Shown: piece by piece, positions 45,282 to 56,313 of the stretch
Layout of the letters: the number at the start of each line of letters is the position of its first letter
Numbering within the stretch: position 1 is the first letter of the stretch
Origin: Hofstenia miamia
Lineage: Eukaryota; Xenacoelomorpha; Acoela
Length of the DNA stretch: 56,313 nucleotides
Direction: 5' to 3'
Assembly (NCBI GenBank): GCA_004352715.1
Contig: SCFE01000012.1
Span: 1,624,122-1,680,434, forward strand
The notes under the pieces: model-generated
The model's input: the letters and a program-made list of their open reading frames with translations, nothing else
Database searches by the model: none
Told to the model about the DNA's origin: nothing
Program-made: the position numbers and the translations under genes

Positions 45282-45365
45282 CAGTACTGGAAAAAAGAAT
45301 TCGGCCACCTATGGTTTGTCATAAATATTTCCAAGAAATTGACTCCAAGAATGGTTTTTAACTAC
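45282..45365 (+). mobile_element. Tc1 terminal fragment, copy 3 (~84 bp)
   Basis: Starts CAGTACTGGAAAAAAGAATT and continues through TTTGTCATAAATATTTCCAA, matching the transposase-5' end of copies 1 and 2 in reverse orientation. Similarity ends near 45365. This is the cleanest copy of the family terminus in the window. Confidence 0.85.
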
Positions 45366-45906
45366 TTGGAAAACTAAAATATTTGAAATTCTACCCGAAC
45401 AGCACGAAATTCATTATATCTGTCATCATAAAAATAAATAATGTACTCTCTCAGATGCTCAAAATATCCTTCAACATTGCACCAGTCTATAAATCTCTCG
45501 AGGATACTCTGACACACACTACAACACAAATTCCGATCTTCATCAATTTTTTAAATCATTTATTTTTTGGGTTTCTTTTCATAAAATTTGTTCTTGATAA
45601 CACCCAAAAAAAGAAATCCATTGCTTTAATATCACTTTCTTTTGCTCTTGATTTAAATTCTTCGCCATTAATCCTAAAATAATAAAATATCACTAATTAA
45701 AAAATTGACTTTACAGAAATAAAATAAATTACAATTAACAAGGAAAAAGCTGTTTATGTAGGTTAGATTTATACTTTGAGGAGTATGTTATATTGCTTGT
45801 GATTAGAAAGCATCTTCAACCATATAAAAAATAGTTTAATATCTGTAAACCTATTTTTGGTCCATTTTTTATTTAATAAACATATTTAGTTTCNNNNNNN
45901 NNNNNN

Positions 45907-45938
<32 letters not shown>

Positions 45939-47635
45939 TTTTTTAATAAGATTATGCATTACTGTTATTAGTTTTTACAAGATTTCTAAATCTATATAAA
46001 AACTATTGCCCCATACTAAATGGTATTTGATGCCCATGTTTCAAGATGGAAGTTGAGCAAATAGTTGTGAGCAGCCTCACAGATTTTTGACTTGCTCCAT
46101 ATTCACAGGCCACATGTGCAGCATTATGCCCTATGCTTTGTATTTCACCGCTTCAAATAACCCCACTAAGAATATCTAGTACTATTTTCGATTTCCTATT
46201 TTCCCATATTTCTTTTATGCTAATTTTCATAATTTTTCATTCTTTTTTTATTTGAAGAAACATATTTAGTTGAATATTATTGTTGGTTTATGACTTGGTG
46301 ATTACAACTAAATCAACGTCCTTCAAAATATTAGAATTTAAACACTCGGCTTCATTACTCATTGTGGATTTGGGTATGTTTTTATCCTCAATTTTAAATG
46401 CACACTCTAAGTTATGTCAATTTCTCCTAAGATTGTATTCAATCTCTTCTCACGTCCTTTTAATAAATGGATATCAATAACTTCTGAAAGAGGTGAAGTA
46501 TCCCGAGCAGATATTTTCTTTGGGAGGCTTCCTTTTGCATTGGTTTTTGACACACCTGCTCCTTGCATAAGAAATTTCGTCGCATTTTACTGACATTGAG
46601 CTGTTGACAATCTGGATTAGGTTGACTTTCTGTACATGCTCTTTTGACAATTTTTTTTCCCTTTCTGAACAATTTTTAAAGCTCTTTTGGTTTTTCTAGT
46701 GGATTTCTGTGTGCCAATTCTTTCTTCATATTTTCATTATTAGAAATGGCTTATTGAGCTAAAGGTATTCCACGAGATAATGACATGACCTAAAAAAGAA
46801 TTTGATTGCAAAAACAGCACAAATAACTAAGTTGAATATATAATAAATGTCTTTCAAATTTTGTAATTGATGCGGTTAACTCATTGAAATTTTGTATTTT
46901 CACAAAATTAAACATGCCATATTTGCAGATTATTATACCTATATCCATTGTTCATTCCAACGAACAAAATAAGACTTTTTTGTTCATTCCAATGAACAAT
47001 GAATGTCAAAAATATTTATCTATTTCCATAGTTGACTTTAATGAACACTATCATTTCTTTGAAATAATTTTACAAAAAAAATATACAATTTTTCAATGTC
47101 ATTAGGTAAAGGACAGAAGCAAATTTACTTATAAATTTATATCAAGTCTATGATCATACAAAATTGGGGCTAAAAACACTAACTTGGGATTAATTTTTTA
47201 AGCAATTCTGTTATAATTAGCGTGTAGAGGTGATTCGTGCTCAGAAATAGAACTGAATAGGAATGCTTAACTAGGATGTGTAAGTTCATAAAAAGAATCT
47301 GAAGAAATGCCCGGTTATTGAAAACATTTCACTAAAGTGGCTAGCAAGGTTATTTATTATCTAAATCCTATCTAAGGATTAAGCAAGAAAATATCAAAAC
47401 ATATAACAACGCTTTTTATCCCAAAATGGTTGCTGTTTGTTATGAAAAGCTTCTTTAGCTGTTAATATGACAATGGGAAACCTTTCTTATGTGGAACCAT
47501 TTGTAGCATATCATTACCTTATTCTTAAAATTCATATTTTACGATTAGCAATAGTTTACAAAAATAAATTTTTAGGTTCAAAATGGGCCTTAGATATTTT
47601 AAACTTGTAATATAATTCAGGAAAAACGAACATAT
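45366..47635. other. No gene recognised; TA array with small gap
   Basis: (TA)n at 45907-45935 next to N at 45894-45906. Open frames (99 codons at 45383, 70 on the minus strand at 46460) have no recognisable family. TTCATTCCAA.GAACAA is repeated three times near 46950-47045. Confidence 0.45.
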
Positions 47636-48000
47636 TTAGAGAGGCTTGTCGTCCGTTTATGTCATTCAATGGAATATTATTAGAAAAAATCACAGAAAAC
47701 TTTTTTAAAATTGGCTAGATTTACTTAATGTTAAACCATTACTTGCTAAAGGGGTATTTTAACTACAAAAAAGTATTTTCAGACAACAAAATCACACGTT
47801 TTACATTGAATTTGTAATATAGCTAAAAATAGTCAATGCTAATTCATTGGTTAAGAGATTCAGTAATTGGCTACTCAGATGTCACTTAACAATTTTTGCA
47901 TATATTACTCAATCCGATTATTTTCTTAGAAATGACTCGCAATAGAATAACTCATTTTTGCACTGACGATATTAATTCCATTGTTTATCAAGAATATGAA
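47636..48000 (+). repeat. Duplicated segment with exon 1 of the five-exon gene, copy 1
   Basis: Aligns with 49697-50175. This copy holds the functional-looking exon 1 and lacks ~95 bp found in copy 2 (about 49787-49885). Confidence 0.85.
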
Positions 48001-51000
48001 GGAGCTATTCTCGATCACCATGCAAACACTCGTGAAATCAAAGTTGCGCGCTTCCGAGACAACAATGCAGCCTATTTCGATAAACTATTAAACTTCATTG
48101 ATTCATGTATATTCAAGATTGACGAAGATGACAATTCAGTAAGTTCAATCACTGTTTAAATTATATGGATATTTGATATTTAGGTGCTCCTTAATGTTCG
48201 TCTCGGGGCTTTGTACTTCGATGCTAAACTCAAAGGTTTGAAACCTTAATGTTTACCTACAGTGTGTAAAATTCAATATTTTTCAAACTCTGCATTAAAA
48301 AAGTATGTAAAATCTTGTAAAATAGTAATTGTTAATTTAATTAAAATGCTACACTGATTGAATTTTGAATTCTATGTCAGTAGCTTCATTACATTCAATT
48401 AAAACTTATCAAGAATAGTAGAAACTTTTGTTTGTTAATAAATTGCAATTATACGCAATTGATTAATTGCCGGATAATTTAGCTAAGAAATTCAATGATA
48501 AAGAACTGCGGATTGGTATGTAGAGCTGTTGTTTTTGATCGACAGAAGTAACCTAATTTATTTGGTTATGTAAATAAAGAAATTTAAATACTATGGAAAA
48601 TATTGGTAAATTTTGGAAACGTACTATGCTATATTTCGTGCCATGCCCGTGGTCATTTTTATACAAACTTTTGTGCTCGTGTCCACAATAAAATACCCAT
48701 AAAATATAATATATTTTGACTGTCTTAATCTATTAATTTGCATTTTAAAATAATCGACAGTTTTGTTTCTTGAACAATTTGTTAAACTATTGATAGAATT
48801 TGCTTCCAAAAACATTTCATTTATACAGGTTTAATCTAAGATGTCTTTTAAATTCAACGAAGTAGAAAAATTGCTTAAAAATAGGTAAGATCACCTTTCG
48901 CTTATGAATAAAAATTTGTAAAAGTTTGTGTCGTGTCAGGCTCGTGGTGCTTGAGAGTTTTTTAGGTTTCTTGGCGTGCGTGCAGTTCCGTGCTTGTGGC
49001 AAGTTACGGTGCATCCCTTTGTGCCGTGATCATGCCGAAATATCAAAGCACGGTTCCAACAATAATGGTAACATTAAAAAATTTCAATACTTAAAACTTA
49101 TTTCTATTAGGTTAGGGTTGTGACTTTCTTGATATAAATATTGAGATTTTAGTGCAATATTTAAAAGCTACTTCTTCATGACGAACAGAAATATTTAAGA
49201 ATGATATCTTTTTATTTTAATCGAAAAGAAATGTATAGAAGCCTTTGAGTAGTTGGCTTTCAGAATATGTGAAAAGAAGTGATGACTTTGCAAGACACCT
49301 TCGACTTCCAATATAAATTTTAATAACTTAATTTGTAATTGATTTAAGAAATACTTAGTCCTCTCAGAAATTGAAATTTGTAATGAAGAATTAAAAATTT
49401 TAAAACTATTTTATTATTTAGATTCTCATTCTCAGTCAAGATATAGAAGACAGGATTTTAATTCAGAAGCTGGCGCAAAATTCGAAGATAATAGAGGTTT
49501 TAACAACTTAATTTGAATTAATATAAAAATAATGGAATAACGTTGGAGAACTAACTCCATAGCAGAATCAATTTAATCATCAATTATTTTATATTTACTT
49601 ATATAATACTTCTCTGGGTACTCCTCTAAATTCTTCTAAATATTTTATGGAATGGAATTGTCAATGAAGCCTTATTAGAAAAAATATTGAAAACTTTTTT
49701 AGAGAAGCTTGTCGTCCATCAAAGACATTCAATGGAGTCTTATTAGAAAAAATTATAGAAAACTTTTTTAAATTGGCTAGATGTAGTTCATGTCTTAATA
49801 TTGATTTACTGATTTAGTCCATATGAAATTGTACAATAATCGTTCGACTTATTTCACATAAAAGTTCGGAAGGCTTTTATTGAATGTTAAGCCATTACTT
49901 CCTAGAGGGGACTTCAATTACAAAAAAGTAATTTCAGACAACAAAATCACACGTTTTACATTGAATTTGTAATATAGCTAAAAATAGTCAATGCTAATTC
50001 ATTGGTTAAGAGATTCAGTAATTGGCTACTCAGATGTCACTTAACAACTTTTGCCAATACTAGTAATCGAATTATTTTCTTAGAAATGAGTCGCAATAGA
50101 TAACTCATTTTTGTACTGACCATAATAATTCCATTATGCTCATGAACATGAAGGAACACTAGTGAAATCAAAGTCTTTAGAATAATATTTTTGCATATAT
50201 ATATATATATATATATATATNNNNNNNNNNNNNNNNNNNNNNNNNNNNNNNNNNNNNNNNNNNNNNNNNNNNNNNNNNNNNNNNNNNNNNNNNNNNNNNN
50301 NNNNNNNNNNNNNNNNNNNNNNNNNNNNNNNNNNNNNNNNNNNNNNNNNNNNNNNATATATATATATATATATATATATGTTATATACAATTACTTTTAT
50401 TATTACTATTATTAAGTGAGAATGGTCGAAAATATAACAGTCATTGCCGGAATTATTGACCCAATCACGCCTGCTCCAATCCCGTTCTCACATTTAAATT
50501 AATGTAATTTCACCCCATTTTAGCTGCATTGTATGATTTCTTCTAAAAAAATTTCTTTAATTTTTTGGATTATTTGTTCGAATCTCGTAAAAATATCAGC
50601 ATACTGAAAACTGAATATAAGAGGAAAATATTTTTCATATATGCTAATGTCAAACTTCAAAATATACATATATTATTGCTCAGAATAATTTTTTATAAAT
50701 TACATTGCATTCACTCCAATGCAGTTGACTTGCGTTCAGTGTTATAATAATTTGTCCTTGAAAATATTGCATATAGTAATGTTCTGTGGAAGTTTCTATT
50801 AATTTAAAAAAAATAAGAAATCCTAATTCACATAGATGTATAAATATGTTCTCAGAGTTAACCTTTCATTGAAGTAATTGTGATAATTGGAGAAATTGAA
50901 ATTTATTTGTTTTAGAATCTGTAGAGGAATATGTTTCGCAAAAAGGATTTACATCGAAATCAAGAAATGAGAAGTTAAAAGTTAATTGTAAAGGTGGACA

Positions 51001-51172
51001 TCGATATGCTTACGAAATGGAAAACTTGGAACCAGTGTTTGAAGACGAGGGTAGAGGGTTGGGCATTTTTGATATTGTACACAATCGGAATGACGGTTAT
51101 CTTGAAGACGTTAGAATTAAGGTACAAGCTAGATTATGTATGAATTTTTATAAAGATTTTATTAAGTTTTAA
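47932..51172 (+). CDS. Five-exon gene of unknown family
   Basis: Proposed exons: 47932-48138, 48841-48884, 48940-49067, 49422-49496, 50916-51121. Phases match at every junction (0, 2, 1, 1), giving 220 residues. If the last donor is not used, 17 more codons lead to the TAA at 51170. Donors are GTAAGT, GTAAGA, GTAACA and GTTTTA (weak). Acceptors are CTAAG, GTCAG, TTTAG and TTTTAG. Exon 1 (MTRNRITHFCTDDINSIVYQ...) is acidic at its end. Exon 3 has a Cys/His cluster (CVQFRACGKLRCIPLCRDH) that could bind zinc. Exon 5 is highly charged (YVSQKGFTSKSRNEKLKVN, then FEDEGRGLGIFDI). No domain recognised. Exons 3-5 also support one frame independent of exon 1. The exon model is inference from splice signals and phase. 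Additional 5' or 3' exons are possible. Confidence 0.55.
49697..50175 (+). pseudogene. Broken duplicate of exon 1, inside intron 4 of the same gene
   Basis: Copies the upstream flank and exon 1 of 47636-48000, including the TTTTCTTAG acceptor. A one-base deletion after ATGAGTCGCAATAGA produces an immediate TAA (start at 50086), and further changes follow. It ends just before the (TA)n array with the 50221-50355 gap. Confidence 0.85.
50191..50379. repeat. (TA)n microsatellite containing a 135-N gap
   Basis: N at 50221-50355 flanked by TA. It lies within the last proposed intron. Confidence 0.95.
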
Positions 51173-51362
51173 TTGTGAAAAAGCAACAATATTTAGCCCT
51201 AGGCAAATTATTTCCATTCAATTAAACTTTCAAAAATTGTACTTTTCTTGGAAATCACCAAGTAATGATAATAAAACCACAATCCGGCTTTTTTGTTGTA
51301 ACTACACCTGACCAGACTTCAATATTTGAAAGTTGAAGATTCTCTAGATTAGCATAATTCGA

Positions 51363-51480
51363 ATATATATATATATATATAAATATATATACATATATTT
51401 ATATATGAAAACTTTTATTGCTTTTATCGCGATATGTTTCGACAAACATTGTTGTCATCTTCAAGCATTTTTAGCAATGT
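51363..51480 (-). mobile_element. Penelope-like element end with hammerhead-like motif
   Basis: (TA)n and AT-rich palindromes at 51363-51407 adjoin, on the minus strand, TTGAAGA, T, a stem GACAA.../...TTGTC, then GAAACAT (51436-51465). The plan is the same as at the 5956-6490 PLE: TGAnGATGA, stem, TCGAAACAT. No coding remnant is attached. Confidence 0.5.
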
Positions 51481-51861
51481 TCCCGAACTTTTTCATTAAA
51501 TGTTTTTGATCTTTAATATATGCTTAAATTTGATTGACGTCTTTGTTTATTTATTAATGTTTTCTTGGTTGATTTAATACATATGGCTTCTTTATATTAT
51601 TTTCATGTATGCTAATGAAGGTGTTTTTTAAATTTTTGAATATATCTTGATATTCATATTGACCTTAAAAATAGGTTTCTGTATATAAAATTTAGTAGAT
51701 TTCTTACAAATCCCATTATTTGTCTTCATTGCTGCTACGTCATTTTTGACATTCTAAATACTAAATATGTACAAATTTTGCTCACATAGAAATATATAAA
51801 AAGACTTAGAGAGCTTAAAAAAAGTGGCTTCCGTTTTAAAGAAATTTTCATTATTCTATAT

Positions 51862-52150
51862 ACAGGGTGTTTTAAAAGTCTTGGGAACATAACAATTTTT
51901 AATAACTCAAAAATTATTAGGAGTTGAAAAGCAAAATGGGTACCATTGGAAAGTTTAAAGTTTCAAGTTTTGTGGGGAATCTTCAAAGTTCCTCAATATG
52001 AGCAACATTTGTTACATGGCAGACATCTAGTTGATAATCCATTTCCTGCAATACAGGTTCCAGCATCTCAACATCAATTGTTCCCACAACTGCCATTACT
52101 CAAGCCTTTATTTTGTCAATATCTCTTGGAGAGGGCGGCACATAAACTTG
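51862..52150 (-). mobile_element. IS630/Tc3-like transposon 3' end, second family
   Basis: Starts at a TA with terminus CAGGGTGTTTTAAAAGTCTT. Reading the minus strand inward gives AHIEEL preceded by LDVCHVTNV and EMLEPVLQEMDYQ. This is the C-terminal signature (RVWQELDYRLDVCR..GAHIE) of a widespread Tc3-like transposase family. The rest of the transposase is missing beyond the lone N at 52152. Confidence 0.6.
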
Positions 52151-52152
52151 TN

Positions 52153-52699
52153 TTCTACATTGAATATTACAGCAAAGCTAAACAAATATTTTCAAAAGCT
52201 TCAGAGAAATAAATTCAAAATGTATTCCATCAGCTAATGACAATGCAGGTATGCATAATCATATCAATCTTTTTTAAATAATGGCAAATGCTAAGCATCA
52301 TCAAAGTTAAGATAAAACAATATAATCTTTATTCAGTTAAATATTGACAATTAGACACTGGTAATTTATCAGAAAAAATATGCAAATATACATAAAAATA
52401 TATACCACCCAAGAATAACTATACAATAAATCAACTGGGATAGAAATAAATTACTAATAAGAAATACAATATATACTGATTGCAAAATCATTATTGCAGA
52501 ATTTGTATCCTAGCCATGATTGACCTGAGGTATGCTTTTGCATTTCTTCAGTCATCCTTATTTCTTCAGACCATGATTTTTTTTTTAAATTTACAAATAA
52601 CTTCTCTGTAATAATAAAATCACAGGGCCTATACCATTTGCCCCTTAGCCTTCCTTAGATACTTTAGAATTTATACATATAAAAATGCAATTCTACATT
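52153..52699. other. No gene recognised
   Basis: AT-rich. Nothing recognised. Confidence 0.5.
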
Positions 52700-53559
52700 T
52701 GCCATAATGTTAATAAACATATTGTTACTGTTATTATTTCTCTCCCTAGGATATCAAAACACTTCTGTGAAATCTATTTGGCCTTTTGTTGCAATTCTCA
52801 ATCCTGCTTTGTCTATGTGTTTATGTTTTTTACACAATTTACATTGTGTTAAACATCCTAGAAATTTACAGCTTCTATATTGCTGGCGGACATATTATTA
52901 TCCTGAAGTTTCATGCCTTTGGAAAGTTCTGTATCAAGATCATTCTTGCACAAACCATTCATTTTGGACAACCCTGTTACCAGACTCTGTTGTGTTTGTT
53001 TCCGATGAAATTTTGAGGGCACCTCATCTCCTCCACCAGGAAATTTCCAATTCTTTATCTTTGTTAAGTCCTTCTTCAATTTTTCTGTTATGATCACTTC
53101 AACTTCTTGTCTAAGTGCCTTTGTGAATTATTCTGTTGTGTTTCTATATCTCATCCATATTGCATACTTTCATTCATTACCATCTATAAATACTAATGTA
53201 TTATTATTATTTGTGATGGTAATTATGTCTATTCTTACAAATATGTTGTAGACCTTGCTATCAAGTTCTGTTGTAGATTTCAGGAAAAACTCATCTTTGA
53301 TTGATTGTTTAGTTTATGGAACTAATGGTCTGTGACTTCTCTTGCTACTTCTTTCAATTCACATCTCCTTGCTCAGACTCTTTAATTTTTCTTTTCTTCT
53401 TGCTGCTGTCTAACTGCAAACTGCAGTTATCCCCATTTTCTGAAGAGCTTTATGAGGTAGTTTCTAGTCAATTCCTATTTAATATCCTTGCTAAAATTGC
53501 CTACCTCTTATGTATTACACAAATGCTGTTTTATCCTTCTTTGAATGGAATCAATCTCT
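52700..53559 (-). pseudogene. Weak non-LTR retrotransposon fragment
   Basis: The minus-strand frame (52858-53097) contains EKLKKDLTKIKNWKFPGG. This resembles the K.KNWKxPG.D stretch preceding RT motif 1 in one group of LINEs, after which the similarity is lost. Upstream on the minus strand, to 53559, there are only short charged pieces with many stops. Assignment is tentative. Confidence 0.35.
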
Positions 53560-53791
53560 NNNNNNNNNNNNNNNNNNNNNNNNNNNNNNNNNNNNNNNNN
53601 NNNNNNNNNNNNNNNNNNNNNNNNNNNNNNNNNNNNNNNNNNNNNNNNNNNNNNNNNNNNNNNNNNNNNTTCTGAAGAGCTTTATGAGGTAGTTTCTAGT
53701 CAATTCCTATTTAATATCCCTGCTAAAATTGCCTACCTCTTGTGTATTACACAAATGCTGTTTTATCCTTCTTTGAATGGAATCAATCTCT
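53438..53791 (+). repeat. 122-bp direct duplication flanking a 110-N gap
   Basis: 53438-53559 and 53670-53791 match almost completely, on either side of N 53560-53669. This is a duplicated contig end or a tandem repeat collapsed around the gap. Confidence 0.85.
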
Positions 53792-54194
53792 GTGCATTGG
53801 GTTAAAATTCCTATTGTCCATGAAAATCCTAGCTTTATCAAACCAAGGACTGAGTGCTCTCACACTTACACTCTCACACTCCACTCTTTCACCATTGTTG
53901 ATCACAAATTTTTTGTGATTATATAATTAGAAATTTGAAAGTATGTTAGTTGAAAATGTGGCAATCAACTATATGCATATGCATAATCGTACTAAGTAAT
54001 GACAACAATATTTTAGATAACTTCTTTGAAGCCTATAAGTTCTAGTTCACCATCTTCACCACTTATAGCAAAAAACGAAAATGGTGATCTCATTTTGTTA
54101 AATTCCAGAAAAGTTCTATATGTTAGAAAGCAAGAATCTTCACTATATTTTCTAAATGAAGAACAAAGTCAAGTATGTGATATGAAATAGTTGG
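53792..54194. other. No gene recognised
   Basis: AT-rich sequence to the scaffold gap. Confidence 0.5.
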
Positions 54195-55194
54195 NNNNNN
54201 NNNNNNNNNNNNNNNNNNNNNNNNNNNNNNNNNNNNNNNNNNNNNNNNNNNNNNNNNNNNNNNNNNNNNNNNNNNNNNNNNNNNNNNNNNNNNNNNNNNN
54301 NNNNNNNNNNNNNNNNNNNNNNNNNNNNNNNNNNNNNNNNNNNNNNNNNNNNNNNNNNNNNNNNNNNNNNNNNNNNNNNNNNNNNNNNNNNNNNNNNNNN
54401 NNNNNNNNNNNNNNNNNNNNNNNNNNNNNNNNNNNNNNNNNNNNNNNNNNNNNNNNNNNNNNNNNNNNNNNNNNNNNNNNNNNNNNNNNNNNNNNNNNNN
54501 NNNNNNNNNNNNNNNNNNNNNNNNNNNNNNNNNNNNNNNNNNNNNNNNNNNNNNNNNNNNNNNNNNNNNNNNNNNNNNNNNNNNNNNNNNNNNNNNNNNN
54601 NNNNNNNNNNNNNNNNNNNNNNNNNNNNNNNNNNNNNNNNNNNNNNNNNNNNNNNNNNNNNNNNNNNNNNNNNNNNNNNNNNNNNNNNNNNNNNNNNNNN
54701 NNNNNNNNNNNNNNNNNNNNNNNNNNNNNNNNNNNNNNNNNNNNNNNNNNNNNNNNNNNNNNNNNNNNNNNNNNNNNNNNNNNNNNNNNNNNNNNNNNNN
54801 NNNNNNNNNNNNNNNNNNNNNNNNNNNNNNNNNNNNNNNNNNNNNNNNNNNNNNNNNNNNNNNNNNNNNNNNNNNNNNNNNNNNNNNNNNNNNNNNNNNN
54901 NNNNNNNNNNNNNNNNNNNNNNNNNNNNNNNNNNNNNNNNNNNNNNNNNNNNNNNNNNNNNNNNNNNNNNNNNNNNNNNNNNNNNNNNNNNNNNNNNNNN
55001 NNNNNNNNNNNNNNNNNNNNNNNNNNNNNNNNNNNNNNNNNNNNNNNNNNNNNNNNNNNNNNNNNNNNNNNNNNNNNNNNNNNNNNNNNNNNNNNNNNNN
55101 NNNNNNNNNNNNNNNNNNNNNNNNNNNNNNNNNNNNNNNNNNNNNNNNNNNNNNNNNNNNNNNNNNNNNNNNNNNNNNNNNNNNNNNNNNNNNN
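54195..55194. other. Scaffold gap, exactly 1000 N
   Basis: Default-size gap. The open frames drawn through it are meaningless. Confidence 1.
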
Positions 55195-56313
55195 ACACTA
55201 AGTTAGGAAACACATAATACATGTTTTCTTAAGCTGATTCAATGGATGAATTGTTTGTAATTAGATCAGTGTCAGGCAGATGCCCACTTGGTGACTGCAG
55301 CAGAAGATTACCTAAATAGTAACTGTTATGTTAATTTTAACTAAGGTTAAATTTCAAATTTATCACTAAAGCATAGAGCAATCAAACAACAATAGATCTC
55401 ATCCTGCTAATGGAGCCGAATAACAAATTATTAAATTCATTAGGGCATTAAATGGTCTGGAGGATGATTCTACATCAAGGCAAAGCGCAGCAGTCATTCA
55501 ACTGTTTTATTTTAAGGGATCTACCTAAGTAATAAAAATTGTTGTTGTGGAGAGGTACTAGTTTGGGAGGGGGTAGTTTTTAGCTTCTTATGGATAAAGA
55601 AAAGTTCCTATACCTAGTTTGTTTCTTAAAGAAGTTTTTGTTTAGAGATTTTATTCAAATAAACAACAACAAAATTAATGTATATATTTTCTTAATATTT
55701 TATGGTTTTCAAACTTTTCATTGATACAATATCATGAGCATTTTAAGGGTAAAATTTGTTAGAGCTAATGAATTTTACTTTGTTTAAAAATCTCCTTTTA
55801 AATTATAACGTTACTACATTTAAATAACTGCAACTTGTAACTTAGAGTTTTTTCAACAGAGTTTTTACTTAGTAGTAAAATGCTTCACTAAAGCATATGA
55901 GCTTGCTATCACTTTATGATAGTTCATTGCATGCAGCTAAAGTGGTGATTGACGAATATTTGCAAAGTAGTTGACTGCTCTGTTAGCTTAACATTCAATA
56001 CAAAATTTTTAACCACAGAATTTAGCCTAAGCATTGTCTATGTAAACTAAAGCCTAGTCATCAGCATCAGCTTATGACAGTGGGGACAAGGCTTCCTCAA
56101 GTAACCGTTGTCTGACATGTTTAAGCCTTCATTAAAAATTTCCTAATAACAATATTTAAAATAAGATAAGTAAATAAACTTGATTGTAATTAAATAACAA
56201 TAATTTAAAAAGAACGAAAATATCAAAGATGGTAAAATCTAAATGAAATATCTAGTTATTGAATACGAAACAAAGTTTATGACAATGCAAGCCTTTAAAT
56301 ATATATATATATA
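55195..56313. other. No gene recognised; ends in (TA)n
   Basis: AT-rich with no coding signal. The window ends inside a TA array (from 56300). Confidence 0.5.

Overview
This is an AT-rich window from an animal genome, most likely an invertebrate. The evidence is intron-containing genes with GT..AG boundaries, many (TA)n microsatellites, and animal-type mobile elements: Ty3/gypsy, Penelope-like, non-LTR, Tc1/mariner and piggyBac. A MADF-BESS protein and an LRAT-fold enzyme are also present. The species cannot be named from the sequence; an arthropod or a cnidarian would fit. It is a draft scaffold. There are two 1000-N gaps (3872-4871, 54195-55194), smaller gaps mostly inside (TA)n, and single-N joins, three of which have unmerged duplicated overlaps on both sides. 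A complete 19-bp Tn5/Nextera mosaic end sits at 37018-37036.

Layout. 1-3871: Ty3/gypsy element with RT end, truncated RNase H, integrase and two or more unassigned ORFs after integrase. 5257-5650: non-LTR fragment. 5782-5955: possible solo LTR. 5956-6490: truncated Penelope-like element (PLE) with a GIY-YIG remnant and hammerhead-like motifs in inverted orientation at both ends. 7176-8750: decayed Tc1 element. 9560-12175: piggyBac remnant split by about 1.85 kb that includes a 436-bp tandem duplication. 12180-13530: decayed gypsy pol on the minus strand. 14545-15567: intact single-exon LRAT-domain gene. 20410-22080: second Tc1 copy. 23443-23859 and 41084-41500: dispersed 417-bp repeat. 24590-25370: GC-rich mobile-element-like island. 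25640-26213: CCAAT/CRE cluster, two tandem arrays and a hairpin. 26443-26559: histone-H2B-like N-terminal tail on the minus strand. 30369-32548: two PLE copies in opposite orientation, bounded on both sides by (TA)n. 39211-39882 and 41661-42776: long inverted repeat pair, one arm carrying a 493-bp terminal-inverted-repeat insertion. 43104-45080: three-exon MADF-BESS gene. 47932-51172: five-exon gene of unknown family, with a broken duplicate of its first exon inside one of its own introns. 51363-52260: PLE end and a second IS630-type transposon end. 52700-53800: weak non-LTR fragments.

Three cellular genes are credible: the LRAT-like gene, the MADF-BESS gene and the unknown five-exon gene. 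All three are on the plus strand, are unrelated to one another, and do not form a pathway. The rest is repeat-derived or featureless AT-rich sequence. The main novelty is structural: PLE ends tied to (TA)n with ribozyme-like motifs, an occupied/empty-site comparison that reveals an inverted-repeat element, and an uncharacterised multi-exon gene.
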